Below are positions 34,473 to 47,499 of a DNA stretch of 64,000 bases, piece by piece (position 1 is the stretch's first letter; every line of letters starts with the position of its first letter). The translations under genes and the position numbers were made by a program. The stretch is from positions 15,996,001 through 16,060,000 of the forward strand of contig OX637293.1 in the NCBI GenBank assembly GCA_951799445.1. The letters are read 5' to 3'. The stretch comes from Pseudisothecium myosuroides (lineage: Eukaryota > Streptophyta > Bryopsida > Hypnales > Lembophyllaceae). The notes under the pieces were generated by a model, which saw only the letters and a program-made list of their open reading frames with translations, was not told where the DNA came from and searched no databases.

Positions 34473-35930
34473 ATGGCTTCCCAGACGGCGGTGAGCGCTG
34501 CGCTCCCCAGGGGACAGCCTCGTGCGGATGGGCCGGCGTGCGTGTTGGGCATCGGCACTGCCGTGCCTCCCACGGAGTTTCTGCAATCGGAGTACCCGGA
34601 TTTCTTCTTCAACATCACCAACTGCGGCGAGAAGGAGGCGCTCAAGGCCAAGTTCAAGCGCATCTGTAAGTGACCATCTCGAGCCACACATTAATGAATT
34701 AATTCACTTCAGATGTCTGAATACTCATTCCGGCCCACCTGACTTAATTGCTTGCCGATGAATCCCATGATGAAGTAGTTCAATGTGGATGAAAGATTGG
34801 AGGGAGTTTGAGTTCTGATGCAAGCTGCGTTTCGTAGTCTATCCAATTTGATTTGAGTCGAAGAAAGTTATATATGCTGTACTTGTGGTGCTTTGAAGTA
34901 AATTGACGTGATATGTGTGTGATCCCATTCCACAGGCGACAAGTCGGGCATCCGGAAGCGACACCTGTTCTTGACGGAGGAGGTGCTGAAGGCCAACCCC
35001 GGCATCTGCACGTACATGGAGCCCTCCCTGAACGCACGCCACGACATCGTGGTGGTGCAGGTGCCCAAGCTCGCAGCCGAGGCCGCGCTTAAGGCCATCA
35101 AGGAGTGGGGTGGCCGCAAGTCCGACATCACGCACATCGTCTTCGCCACCACCAGTGGCGTGAACATGCCCGGCGCCGACCACGCGCTGGCCAAGCTGCT
35201 GGGCCTCAAGCCCACCGTGAAGCGCGTCATGATGTACCAAACCGGCTGCTTCGGCGGCGGCTCGGTGTTGCGCGTGGCCAAGGACTTGGCCGAGAACAAC
35301 AAGAACGCGCGCGTGCTGGCCGTGTGCAGCGAGGTGACGGCCGTGACCTACCGGGCCCCGAGCGAGAACCACTTGGACGGGCTGGTGGGCTCGGCGCTCT
35401 TCGGGGATGGCGCGGGAGTGTACGTGGTCGGGTCGGACCCCAAGCCGCAAGTGGAGAAGGCTTTGTTCGAGGTCCACTGGGCCGGAGAAACCATCTTGCC
35501 CGAAAGTGATGGCGCCATTGACGGCCATCTCACGGAAGCAGGGCTCATCTTCCATTTGATGAAGGACGTGCCCGGGCTGATCTCGAAGAACATCGAGAAG
35601 ATTCTGACGGAGGCGCGCAAGTGCGTGGGCTCCCCTGCGTGGAACGAGATGTTCTGGGCCGTGCACCCAGGAGGCCCCGCTATTCTGAACCAGGTGGAGG
35701 CCAAGCTGCAGCTCTCCAAGGACAAGATGCAGGGCAGCCGCGACGTGCTGCTGGAGTACGGCAACATGTCGAGCTCGTCGGTGTTGTTCGTGTTGGACCA
35801 GATTCGGCAGAGGTCGTTGAAGATGGGTTCTTCCACGCTCGGGGAGGGCAGCGACTTCGGATTCTTCATCGGCTTCGGACCGGGCCTCACGCTCGAGGTG
35901 CTGGTGCTCCGGGCTGCAGCCAATCAATAG
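34473..35930 (+). CDS. CHS: Chalcone synthase-family type III polyketide synthase
   Basis: This enzyme class condenses a CoA starter (p-coumaroyl-CoA for chalcone synthase) with malonyl-CoA units, the entry step to flavonoids, in the cytosol. Two exons, 34473-34665 and 34936-35930, give 395 residues, the usual length. The intron splits a Cys codon (T|GC, residue 65), the conserved intron position of plant chalcone synthases. The catalytic Cys169, His308 and Asn341 are present (alfalfa 164, 303, 336), as are gatekeepers Phe220 and Phe270 and the GFGPGL signature near the end. The active-site loop reads TGCFGGGS rather than the common QGCFAGGT. The start follows the TATA box without an earlier ATG in frame. 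Other members of the family (stilbene or anther-specific synthases) differ subtly, so the chalcone product is likely but not certain. Coding GC is far higher than in its surroundings. Confidence 0.9.
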
Positions 35931-37783
35931 GCGAGGTCACGACGGGTTACTTCAAATTTTGGTGAATTGTTCATGCGAATTCTTCATTTTGTTTGCTGAT
36001 TATATCAGTGTACGACAGGTTTACAAAGGTCCAAATTGGATCAATAGTCTTCATAGTTAGGTAGGTCCATTCATGAGTTGCATTGGTTGCAACCTGATTA
36101 ATTCATGTGCAGCTGTGCATTGTGATTTCCAATTGAAATCCGCAGCCAGCAGAAGGAATTGATACAAACAGATCATTCAATGAGTTTCCCCAATGCTACA
36201 GTTTACCCTTTGCATCGAGGTCATGAATTGCATTATTTAAAGGCTGTTGATTGCTTTGCAATTGAATCATGCCATGGAGTCTTACAATCCAGTCGGTTGT
36301 AGAGGGCGAGCACAAGAGCGGAATGCCAAGCAACGTTATTTACAGTTCGAACATTGCAGGCAATTCTGATCAGTTCCCACTGTCGTTTCTACTGAATTTC
36401 AGAATTGCTTTTAGGTTTTCAGAGCTTGTGTACGAGTGAAGTGAGTGTTTCAGACGTTGGAATTGTTGGATGGCGAGCATCCCCAAAAGGTATTTGAGTG
36501 TCAGTCCATGGGGAGTATATAGATCACCGATAATGAAACACTCATCATTGTTCAATTCATCTAACTTACATATCCTAAACAAACTCAAATAACAAACCAG
36601 ATAACTTTCAATAGACCTCAAAAAACCAGAAGCAAATAGTTCAAAGTTCAAATTATTACATCCAGAACAAGCCTTCTCTCAAATTGCAAATGTATATATA
36701 TATGGTCAATCAGATTAGGTTGTTGAAGAGGCGCTGCAGATTGATGATCAACAATAAAAGCCTTCAATCTTCTTGTTCCTTCTTTTGTACCATGCCAATG
36801 TCAAGGAAACAATAGAGAAAAGTTTGCGATTTTCCTATTATTGCTTATCGCAAATGGGTCATTCACTCATGGCTTGTAGCCTCACACATTCTCTCAGATC
36901 CTCCCAAACATTGTCCAATGCTAGTGCTCTTACAATGAAAATATCACCATTTCCAAAAATAACATAAAAAACAATCCTTCAACTGAGCTGAGGGATATCT
37001 TGCGGTCATCACTGAAGAATGGTTTTGAATTCATTCAAGAGCTGTAGTTATAACCATCTCGGATGGAACCAAAAGTAAATCCAATACCTCATAATTACAA
37101 ACCTAGAAGCAAAATCATTGCAACCCATATGATGAAGTATGGTGCTAAAGAGAAGAAAACCGACACTAATTATGTAAGATTCCCTCCTCAAATATATGGG
37201 AAAATGGATAAAATCTAAAATAAAATAAGTTCTACTCAAATGCTTGGAAAAATGGAGCACATGTGTGGATATATTTCACTTTCACACGATGAGAGAAGTA
37301 TTTGGGCAGAGCACAAAGCAATTCAAGTACAAGACTTCTAAAGCTGCCAATATTAACTTATATATTTATTTCAGGCTACCAATTGGCACCAATAGTGCAA
37401 GTGTTTGAAGCCATTGTGCAACGGCTTGGAAGAATTTTCAAAACCAAATCAACAAAAATAAGAGATTCAAATCGAAATGACATCGCACTCATTTCTTCAA
37501 CATACTCAGAACCAATCAGCCGGACAAGCTACTCTGTTCATTTCAACATAACTAATATAAATTATATGAAAAGCATCATTCCGACAAAATGCCAATGCAG
37601 CTAACACAAAATCAATGGAATCCAAAGATGAGCTTTGCATGCACGTTCAGTACAAGAGCTAACGAACTTGTGCACAATCTCCACAACTGAACCCAAAACC
37701 CTGAATCTATTGAGACTACCTTCACTCTCACTTGCCATCCACATTCACATGCAACGAAATTAGCCGGCATGGCGACTCTTCCT
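35931..37783. other. Intergenic region
   Basis: It contains the 3' UTR of the polyketide synthase and AT-rich DNA. I see no further gene; the short frames near 36370-37600 have no recognisable features. Confidence 0.5.
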
Positions 37784-38291
37784 TCACGGAGTACGGAACT
37801 CTGCACAGCCAACCACAACCCAAAACTCTCAGAAATGAAATTAACCAACATTCAAGCTTGAGATCAGCCGTTGCTGGACTCGGCGAATTCAAAGAGCTAG
37901 TGGAAATCAGGGAATGGTGCTTCGATTCGAAAGTGTAAGCCAAGGAAGGATTGCACTGCACTGCACTGCACTTACCTCCGCACTGTTTGTTGCGGAGGTT
38001 CTGATCGTTGCAATTCATGGGCACGTTCAAGGCGTTCTTGATGATGGCTCCATTCACATTCTTGGTCTGGGCCAACAGGATGTCGCAGAAGCATTGGAAG
38101 TCGGTGATGCCGCGAACTTCCCCACAGCACTCGGGCGTGGGGGGGGACCCTTTATAGACGGCGGCGTAGCACTGCTGCACCTGCACGAGGCTGCACGCCG
38201 CCGCGGCGTTCACGTCCGACGCCATGAAAGTGAGCAGCAGCAATGTGCACACGCCGGCCATAGCCAAGGCCTTCTGCTGGGAGACCGCCAT
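37784..38291 (-). CDS. Secreted lipid-transfer-like protein (eight-cysteine motif)
   Basis: Exon 1 (38291-37976) encodes a signal peptide (about residues 1-29: Lys then TLLLLTFMA, cleavage near DVNA) and a compact domain with the full eight-Cys pattern C...C...CC...CFC...C...C, including QQC, PECCG, QCFC, PMNC and KQC. The donor CGGAG|GTAAG and acceptor GTGCAG|AG match in phase 1. They give a 17-base last exon (37800-37784) adding only EFRTP before TGA, so the mature protein ends just after the last Cys, as in DIR1-type proteins. The total is about 110 residues. Family knowledge: four disulfides enclose a lipid-binding cavity, with apoplastic roles in cuticle or defence signalling. The exact lipid and role cannot be seen. 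Confidence 0.82.
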
Positions 38292-38494
38292 CGAGCTCGA
38301 TCGAACAAACCTGGGCCTGCAAACAGACAGACACAGACAGACAATGCCTCCAGGGGTGCTGGAAATCGGAGAGTCTCACGCAGAGTCCGTCTGAGGAAAG
38401 ATACCAACGATCAAACAACGGGAACAGCGGGAATGTATGGAAGCTGCAGCTGGACCGATATCTGTTGTGACTGGAAACTCAATGAGGTAGACGG

Positions 38495-38506
38495 AGGATT
38501 TATAAC
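38495..38506 (-). promoter_or_regulatory. TATA box of the lipid-transfer gene
   Basis: TTATAAATCC on the minus strand lies about 210 bases upstream of the start codon, which leaves a leader of about 175 bases. Confidence 0.6.
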
Positions 38507-38599
38507 TGCAGGTACGTTTTGTTGAGAGAGAGGACTGACAAGAGATCGGAGGTGTTAAGTTATGGCAGGTGAGAGATGCATGTGCCATTGCTGAACGCA

Positions 38600-40262
38600 C
38601 CGTCCACAGAACTCTCGCTCCTCAAAAAATCAGAAAAAGGTGAGTGATTGCACTCTCGACTGTCACCAGGGATTAGGGTCAGTCAGTGGCTCAGTGCAGC
38701 CTTTTTGTGATTTTTTGTTGTTTTCATTTTTGGTGTTTCGGCAGGGGTGGGTCAAAAGATTTGGTTGAGGGTACCAATTCTGTCAAAAAAAATTACAGAA
38801 TAGATTTGTCGTTTTCGGGTTGATACGATATAACTTCTGGGGATTACAACAAATTGAGCATCAGAATAATTATAGAAATGAGATATGAATATGAAGGTTG
38901 AAAGATGAAAGCATTTGTAACACTCCAACTTGCACTATTTGAGTACCCTTGAAGTTTCTTTTTCAGTTTAACCACTTGAAGCATTGAAAATTTCTTTCTT
39001 ATCTTGCACAGAAATTTAAATGAATTTGACCAACAGAAAACTACATTTTGAGCACCCAGAAAAGGACTGCTAATGACAGTGAGACTGAGCTGACACACAT
39101 AACTGAAGCACACTAACTGAAGAGGACATTCCCAGGCCACATTCAGCAGTATGACAAAATTCTGGTGAGGACTTCTCAGTTCTCACACTTTGCAATGAAT
39201 GCAAGAGTCAGAAGGGGCATGACAAGACGACAACACCCAGATAGCATTAGGAGAGGAACTAACTGAATTCTAACTTAAGTTAAGTTAGCTGTCACAGATC
39301 CAAAGCCATTTGTGCATCACCAATTCAGTCACTGCTAATGAAAGGTACCGTATTTATTTACGGACTTGACAACTTCCATGAAGAATGTGATATGCTAACA
39401 CCAATCCTCTGCAAGGACACTCTGTAACTTAAATGTACAGTACTGTACATTTCCATGAGGGTCTGTGCACCTTGAATCACCACTTGTTGGAATCCATCTG
39501 AAACTGATTGGAATCCGGATGCAGTCTGGAACTCAATCGATGCCATACCAAAGTCAAATTTGAGCTCTTTGATTGAAAAAACAGAGAGACATTATTCCGT
39601 TTCATTTGTGTAAAAAAAGAAGAAGACAGACATTGAATTCCAAAGTTCATCTCAAGATAGCACAAATTATAGGGTCAGTCACCCATTGATATCACGCTCT
39701 AACACATTTTGAAAAAAAAAAATACTACTGTATGAACACACAATATGGTGGTGGATTCATGAGATTACATACAATCAATGACATCACATTTCAACAGTTT
39801 TTCATGTCTTCCTTCACCATTCATGCTCCTGTTATATTAGGTGTTGATATTTAGCCAGTATCAATAATGGCCTGTACTTAAAAACACTGTAATTGTTATA
39901 CCTTATGTCAAGCTGTGTACCCATGTGAGAGTGCATACATTTGTCCCCACGACGTCCATTTTGTCCCCTCACGAAGCCACGGGTCACGGCATGCCAATGT
40001 CATTAGAAAGGGTTGAGTGTAGTAAGTACTAACGTACTGTTGTGAGCATTCATTTGAGTTCCCAACTACTGAGGTATCCTCCATCATGTGCAGAGGATGC
40101 CTGGCGCCACTGCACATGGGAGGAACGGTTTCGAGCAGCTCTGAATCTCAGAAAGTTTGAACCTGCAGCTGGTTCATGCATGGCATGCTAAGGCCAGGAG
40201 GGAAACAGCTCAGAGGGTAAAGTGGCCTGGTACACCGAAAAACCGCCGCTCTTTGCTACTCT
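38600..40262. other. Gene-free intergenic sequence
   Basis: I find no coding region, RNA gene or terminal repeat that I can support. Confidence 0.45.
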
Positions 40263-40577
40263 AAGGTAGGAGGCTCATAAACCAACCGGGCTGTAAAACC
40301 GATCATGGCCCAGAGGTACATTTTGCTTTCTTCAATGTACCAGCTATGCACATTTCAGGAGGTGGTCGCTTTTGATGACCACAAATGACCACTTTTTTCC
40401 AACTTCAAAAATTTGTAACTAATTCCATAAATGTCCAAAAAATATGAAACGACTTGGGTTAGATGTCAATTCCACTTGTCTTTCATAGAAAATTTACTGA
40501 AAAATATTTCAAGATGTTTTGCCTCCCAAAAATTCAGTTTCAGCACTTAGATGGACGCTTTATGGACCTCCTACCTT
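40263..40577. mobile_element. MITE with AAGGTAGGAGG termini
   Basis: AAGGTAGGAGGCTCATAAA on the left matches the complement of CTTTATGGACCTCCTACCTT on the right. It is about 315 bp and non-coding. Relatives with similar ends lie at 45810-46116 and 49788-50208. Confidence 0.72.
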
Positions 40578-40601
40578 ACCTACACACAATAGTGAGATTA
40601 A

Positions 40602-40934
40602 GGTAACAGGTTCAGAAATCGCCCACCTAAGAGCTGAAACTGAATTTTGGGGAGGTGAAACGTCTCGAAATATTTTTCAATAAATTTTCCTTGAAAGACA
40701 AGAGGAATTGACATCTAACCCAAGTTGTTTCATATCTTTTGGAGCTTTCTGGAATTAGTTATGAAATTTTGAAGTTGAAGTGGCATAGGGCTCTAAAATC
40801 GCCCCCCCCCCTAAAATGTACATTGTTTGAACATCGCTGAAGGCTATGAAATAGTTACATGTACAAGCAATGTACACATTTGAATAGGGTGGGCGATTTT
40901 AGAGTCTGTGCGATTTCAGAGCCTGTTATCTTAG
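40602..40934. mobile_element. Second MITE, interior inverted relative to the first
   Basis: The termini pair AAGGTAACAGGTTCAGAAAT with the complement of GATTTCAGAGCCTGTTATCTT. The interior (for example GAATTGACATCTAACCCAAG) is the reverse complement of 40360-40560. The two neighbours together form an inverted repeat of several hundred bases. Confidence 0.68.
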
Positions 40935-43184
40935 GTTGCCTCAACAATTAGGTTGCCTTACTTCAAGAAAGTTACTTTACAAGCCATCAAAGTCAACAAA
41001 TATTTCTGCATAACATTTATGTTTGTACACATGGAGGTCCATGAGTCCCAATTACAACAATACTTAATTCAAAAGTAGTGCATTCTTGTAGAGAAATAGT
41101 AAATATTTATATAGTGTAGAATGTTGAGAAATTAATGAGGAGAAACCTAATTTCACTATTTTGTGTAAGGTAGAAGCATCCAAAACTAAAACAATTAATG
41201 TACCTAATTGCGTCACTTTCTTCAGACGGTAGTCATTTTAGAACTAAAATTTAGGTAGATCATAGATAGCTTATTGTTTGTTGGCCAAAATGATAAGCTA
41301 CTTACGGTCTACTTAGATTTATGTTCTAAACTATGACTTAGAAAGTGATGCAATTGGATACATTGTTGGTTTTGGGTGCTTTTACCTAAGCTTTTATTAT
41401 TAGATTCATCAAATTTTCATTGATTTTATTGTTGGTAAGTGAAAAGAGGTTCCAACGCTTAAAAAAAATGCAACATTTGGATATTGTATGCAAAAGTTAG
41501 GAAGGATCAAAGTTATTTTTGGATAGAGGTTCTAAAATTGTGTTCTTCCATTGAGGTACATATTGGTTTTTGAGATGTAGATAGAGTGATGATGGTGGTT
41601 TTAGGCAAGGTGTAATTTTGGATGTACCCGCCTTATATGCATTACCTTGTAAGCTTGGAAAGTGCTGGGAAACTGGAGACATAGCAACCATGTCATCATA
41701 ACATTACTAACCAATGCCATAGAGACATTTGGGAATGAAGTTTGAATAATAGATACCATATTCAGATAGCAGGTTTGGCTCTTTGGCGTCAAATATTTAA
41801 TTTTAGGTGAAAACACCCATTCCCGTCCTTGTACCCAATTCCGGCATGATGTACCAATGATACACATTTTCTTAGAAAGAATGTACCTTGTTGCTACATG
41901 ATGACAAATTTAGATATGAGGATGGGAATGGGTATTTTCACCTTAAGTCCACAACAAATTTTGGTACTTTAAAATGTCATTTAAAAAAAAATTACCGGTA
42001 GCATTAAAATTTAAAAAAAACACTAAATGAGACAATCCCCTCACATAGATTCAAGAGCCTTTTATTGTGAGTGAATTAAGGTGAGAAGACAAACTTTTTA
42101 TACAAGTAGGATTGTAGATGGTAAAACAAACCATGTGGGATATGTAAATTAGGATTAGCAACCACTCATAGTTAAGTCAAAAGTAAGAATTGTATTCAAT
42201 ATAGAATTTTAGACCTCATTTGAAGATAGTAGAATAACTTTTCCCATAAAATTTTGAACTATAAAAATTTGGGAAATCAAGCTAAATTTTATCTTTAAAA
42301 AACCGTTTGAGATTTCAACCCTCCAATCAAAAGTTATTGGATAAAATTCAAAGAGGGATTGGAACATTTTTTTGACATTTTCATATATTGTCTCTGAATT
42401 TTGTCTAATACATTTTTTTGGAGGCTCAAAATCACAAATTCTTATGCCAGAATGAGGTTTGAAGTTCTACATTGAATACAATTCTTGTGTTTTGACGATG
42501 AGCGGTCAAGCTCTCATCTCCAAATTGTTCCATACCCTTTGAGGATTCATGACGGACAATGGAATTCATTATAAAAATAGCCTCTCCATCCATCATTCTC
42601 TTTAAATAAAACAATTCCTACATTTAGCCATTAAAATTTTCTTTGATGGTAGATGGTCAAATGATAGTTGGTATGATTTGGCTCTTTGGTGCCAGAGTTA
42701 GCAGAAAAATTCAACACTTTTAAAATAAAAAAATTTAAGCCAAACATACTATCCAAGTATAGTAGTTTGGACTTATCCATCAAGGAAAATAATTATTTGG
42801 ATCGCATCTCAATTTTAATCTTTGAAGGTCAATTGTCTATTGAATAAACAATTGAAAATTTGTGAAGAAACCTACAAAGTCAATTTTGGTCAGATGTTCA
42901 CAAAATTTTGATACAAAGTGTAAACATGTATACGCTTAGTGGAAATGTAATTTTTCCCAATGGGGTGCCCAAATCAAAAGCTACTGTGCTGCCCTTAATT
43001 TTTTGGTAGCCCGAGCAATTTGGACATCTTTTGCAAAATACTTCATTAATTTTTATATATGTAACTAATAAAATATGGCATACAATTGTCTAAAGCAAAT
43101 TTAGTTCCCAAATCACATTCTAAGAGGAGTCAAACTTTATTAGTTATGTTGGGGCGGTTTTAAGAGAAAAAAAATTCTTCAGTA
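40935..43184. other. AT-rich repeats without genes
   Basis: No gene is seen. The part at 42770-43060 is an inverted relative of 58030-58290, so it is a decayed dispersed repeat. Another paired signal is ATACATTTTCTTAGAAAGAATG near 41860-41880. Confidence 0.45.
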
Positions 43185-43186
43185 TC

Positions 43187-43735
43187 TTTTTTTTTTCTTT
43201 TGAACAAATGGAACGGGCCATTGCATTAGAAAACAAAAACAAACACAAAATAGCCAAGCCACAAAGGCTGGACAATGAAGAGATAAGAGCAAAGAGAGAA
43301 CCGCTAAACTCCTAGTTGAAAAGACAAGAAGGAGGGCCCTTCTTGTTCCAAATGATAGTGTTGCCAATCCTAGAAGCCATAATGGGAGAAGAAATCCAAA
43401 TGTGATCAAACTTAGTCCAAATTGAGATCCTATCTTGAGGTCAAGTGCGAGTCTAGATTTGAGCTTGTAGCTGAGCTGCTCTACCAGAATCATGAAATGC
43501 ATTCCAAAGCACACTTTGGGAGTGCTCTAGAGGCCATGGATCCTGAGCAAAGACCTTATTGTTACCTGAGATCCAGATAATCCATAGAGCAGAGCCACGT
43601 ATAAGCGTCCAAAGAGTCTTGAATTCTTGAAACCTTCTTGGTGTTGATGAGCCAAAGATACATTGGGAGAAGTCCAATCTATCATAGGGGCCAGGGATCT
43701 ATTGCACACCTCAAATGTGGTAGATAATGGACAAA
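43187..43735 (-). pseudogene. Second 5'-truncated LINE copy (C-terminus plus poly(A))
   Basis: Read on the minus strand it encodes SALWIIWISGNNKVF and related text, homologous to SVIWTAWIDRNAICF of the larger LINE at 29.7 kb. It ends in a poly(A), seen as a T run at 43187-43200. An AAAATTCTTC direct repeat at about 43168 and 43735 is a likely target duplication. Frameshifts break the coding region. Confidence 0.72.
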
Positions 43736-44227
43736 ATTCTTCTATCTTCAAGCTCTATTATCTTGCAATATGTGGGGTCAAAGTTTTTAAAATTTCTTCC
43801 AAATATTCCAAATGTTTGCCTCTAACTTTTCATTGTTTGGATTTCAAATAAAAATTTTCCTCAATGCACAAAAAATCATCAAAAAATGACTAGTGTATTG
43901 CCAATTTGCATAATCTCTTTGCATTGCAGGGTGATTCAGACTATATATTTCAAATTCAAATTATTTTGTATCTATTTTAACCAACTATCTCCATATCATT
44001 CTCAACCATCATCCCCATATGTTTTTCAAGTGAATATCTTCTAGTATTTGTTACATGTCATTTCATTTTGAACATATTTCTATCAATATTTTACATGTTT
44101 TTAAAAAGAGGCCACTTGAGATGATGTTTTACCTTAGAAGGATGCAACTCTATTACTAAGGTATTCTGGTACTGATTTTCATATTCTTGGATGAATTGTT
44201 ATATCTTCACTTTTGTAGTTTTCTTAA

Positions 44228-44803
44228 CCCTTTAAGGACCGTGGTCGATTTTGGGGGTGGACGTAGTTTTTGCATACATTTATGAAAAAGTGTTGTTTCA
44301 TGCCCTCTTCAAAGATGTAATTTTAGATCAGATTGTATAAATTGGTTCTATGGATTAGATCCTTGAAGCAAACAAAAAATGAAAGTAATCCAATGGTTCA
44401 CATCCTTGTAATTACTCTTTAAAGATTGATGTGTCGTAAACACCCTTTGGCACTAGTTCTAATTAGGGTTTGCTACAATTGGACGTAAATTTGAGTATAT
44501 GGTTTGAAAATCGACCAAAAACCTTTTGGCTAATTCCTTCGCACATATATATAGTTGTCTTTTACATGAAATATGTGTTTTTCTTTGAAAACTCCAATAT
44601 GAAAGGTTAGGCCATTTCAAGTTTAAACAAGCACAACTCACTCAATTTTGCATGCATTCTCTTGAAATTGGCTCTGTTAGGAGTGTATGAAGACACTCTA
44701 ATTGCTTTCTTCTTTGAGTTTTTTGAAATCAGATGTTCTATGAATAGTAGGAGACAAAAAGTCGTGAAATCAACCAAAAGGTGGTCGACCGGTCCTTAAA
44801 GGG
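44228..44803. mobile_element. piggyBac-like element, copy G
   Basis: TTAA at 44224-44227 and 44804-44807 flanks inverted termini CCCTTTAAGGACCG. It is 576 bp and non-coding, the cleanest example of this group in the window. Confidence 0.78.
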
Positions 44804-45809
44804 TTAAAAGTCATCCATTGGACAATTTTAGTCCTTGACGTCTTTACTCTATTAACATATCAAGTGGCTATGGCTAGATGCATTCATTGATAAATTTTAA
44901 GTGATTTTAGAAAGAGTCAAAAACTAAGTTTCTGTACATCAGAATTTATAAACAACTTACTGTGTGATTTTGATCAATTTCCTTTTTATGAGCATTCTTA
45001 TTTGAAATCAATCTTGTTAATTTAGTGATGGACTCAATTTTTTAAGTTACAATAGTAGGTTAGTATTTTCTACTTAAATTGATGTTTTTTTCAAAAAAAT
45101 GAAACATTCTAGTTGTATATTTTTGCACTTTTGGCTTTTTGCACTTAAAAACTTAATTTTTTGACTTATGGAATGATTTGTTTGGTTCTTGAGAGGATCT
45201 AGTAATATGAAACGTTTTAGTTTTAGTTTCTACTTTGCTTGAAAGCTACAAAAAAATTCCTAAAATTATAGTTGAAAGTTGAAAGCCTACAACTATAGTT
45301 TTAAGTATTATATGACACAAAAATTTGGTTTACACTACTTTTGTTCTAGTAGATTCTCTACATTCATTTGCCAAATTAAATAAATTTTGCTAATATACCA
45401 ATAGAAAAATGCCAATTTTATGAATATTTGTAAATTTATTTTTGCTACACAATTGTTTTATTTTTTAAGAGAATCCTAAAATTTCAATTCTTTTTAAAGT
45501 CAAATGTGCTACATTACAGTGATATGATGTTCCAAACTTCTAATAATGTACAGCTCTGGTAGAACTTACAAATCTCTTAAATATATTTTGTATTTGACTT
45601 AAATTTTTTGCAATTATTCTTGAAATGTTCATATTAATTTCAAATCTTTACTATTTTTTTATACAAGATGAGTGAGATCATCTTTGAAAAATAAAAATAA
45701 AATATAGCATTTATATATAGTGTTAAAATGGATATTCAGTGTAAAGAATCTTGAAGTTTGCCTACATGGAGAAGGCTCCATCCTTTGATCTCTATACTTT
45801 CTGACATCT

Positions 45810-46116
45810 AAAGTAGTATGTTTCAAAAGCGCCCATGTTCTAAAAGCGATCATGATACATGGATACATTTTTCTTTCTTCAATGTATCAATAGTGTACAT
45901 TTCAAGAGGTGGTCGCTTTTAGTGACCTCTACATTTCAACTTCAAAAATTTGTAACTAATTTTACAAAGGTTCAAAAAATATGAAACAACTAGGATTAGA
46001 TGACAATACATTTTTCTTCCTATAAAAACTTACTGAAAATTATTTCAGAGAGTTTAGATTCCCCCCAAAGGCAATCAATTCTAAAATGGTTGCTTTAAAG
46101 GCAGACTACTACCTTA
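45810..46116. mobile_element. MITE related to 40263-40577
   Basis: AAAGTAGTATGTTTCAAAAG and the inverted right end near CAGACTACTACCTTA mark it. The interior has TTTCTTTCTTCAATGTATCA and GAGGTGGTCGCTTTT, as in the 40.3-kb copy. Confidence 0.6.
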
Positions 46117-46200
46117 TATATCAAAGATACCAACTCGAGTGCTTCATGCTAATGTTTTGTCCAAATACCTTCTCATTCAATCAAAGTAATTCTTGAATCT

Positions 46201-46943
46201 ATAACCCCTAAAATTCTACGACTGTATTTTTTCCAAAATCACTCCAAAATTGCCATTTCAAATGCAAAGTGTAAGATTGACATTTTTTGACTATTGTTGC
46301 ATATGCAACTGTAGGATCTTGCATTAGATGAGATAGGCATGTGTGGAAGAATTTTCGAAAACTTTGACTACATAGATTGTTAGATTTTAGTATTTAAAGT
46401 GAAAATAAGACCTTTTTCTCTTCACCTTTTCATATAAGACTATTAGACTTTGAATCCTCTTAACTTAAATACTTTGCACTACAAATTTTGATTTTTAATA
46501 TTTTTATATTGGCAAATTCAATTGAAGACTTAGGAATTGCAACTTGTCAATTTTAACCCCTAAATGCCCAAGGCCTTTTTTGAGCCTCTTGAAATTTTCT
46601 CTAAATTGAACAAAAAGCTAACAATTTGATAAGTTTTATCAATTTTTTAAAATTGTAACCATACAAATTCAAACTAGCAATCTATTCCATATTGATAAAA
46701 ATATATTCTACTAAAAGAATATTTAGTTTTTTTTTCTAGGTTATCTCAAGTTTTTGTGAATTTTTGGCTACTGAGCATAGCTAGTTCTACTTTAGGTGGC
46801 AAAAGTTTTGGCCCCAAGCACCAATTGAGGTACAAATTGTAATTTTACAAAACGAATTTGTTCTCCTATCTTGAAAAAAAAATTCAAAAAAATTTCAAAA
46901 CTATCATTTGTCCGTAAGGGGACAATGGTCCTTGAAAGGTTAA
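46201..46943. mobile_element. Decayed piggyBac-like sequence(s), copy H
   Basis: CCCCTAAA termini occur at about 46203 and after TTAA at 46553-46556, with a right end CCTTGAAAGGTTAA near 46930-46943. It is probably two overlapping or partly deleted copies; the limits are approximate. Confidence 0.45.
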
Positions 46944-47499
46944 AAAGATACCATTTCTTTACAATCTATTTGATGAAATTAAGGTAAATATTTTATTAGT
47001 ACAAAGACCTAAATAAAATTGTGCAAAAAATCCAATAAAGATTCAGGCATTAAAGAGTTAACCCCTAAAGGACCAGACAACATTTTTTGGCAACATGACA
47101 TTTTTGGGCAGGTCATTGAGAGCGGAAATAGTCACTATATTTTCCGAAACTTTTTTTTGGATGTGGGAGGTGAGGAGTACCTTGCCGTTGTGCCAATTTT
47201 TTTTCCATTTGAATTTATCCATGAGAAGTTATAGGAGACAATGTCCTTTTCAATGGATGGGGGGCAGCACGGGCAAGGCTAATTACACTAGAGCAAAAAA
47301 TTGCAATGCATGCCCCCAAAAGCTTGGGCAGGGATGTAGGTAGGCTTTCAGCCCAAGTTCAAGCTGGGTACTTTATTGACATTTTCTGGGACCCATACAT
47401 TCCAGTCAATGTCCAAGGATGTGGAATATTGGATTAGGAGGGGGCCTTTATAGTTGGAGTGCTCCAGAATATGTACAAACCTTACGGGATTATATAAGA

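Noticed and set aside
34839..35927. Long antisense open frame opposite the polyketide synthase
   Set aside because: It is explained by high third-position GC of the real gene; the His/Arg/Gln-rich translation resembles no protein.
40190..40250. tRNA-like sequence (AGCTCAGAGGGTAAAG)
   Set aside because: The D-arm-like run is not followed by a T-arm or acceptor pairing.
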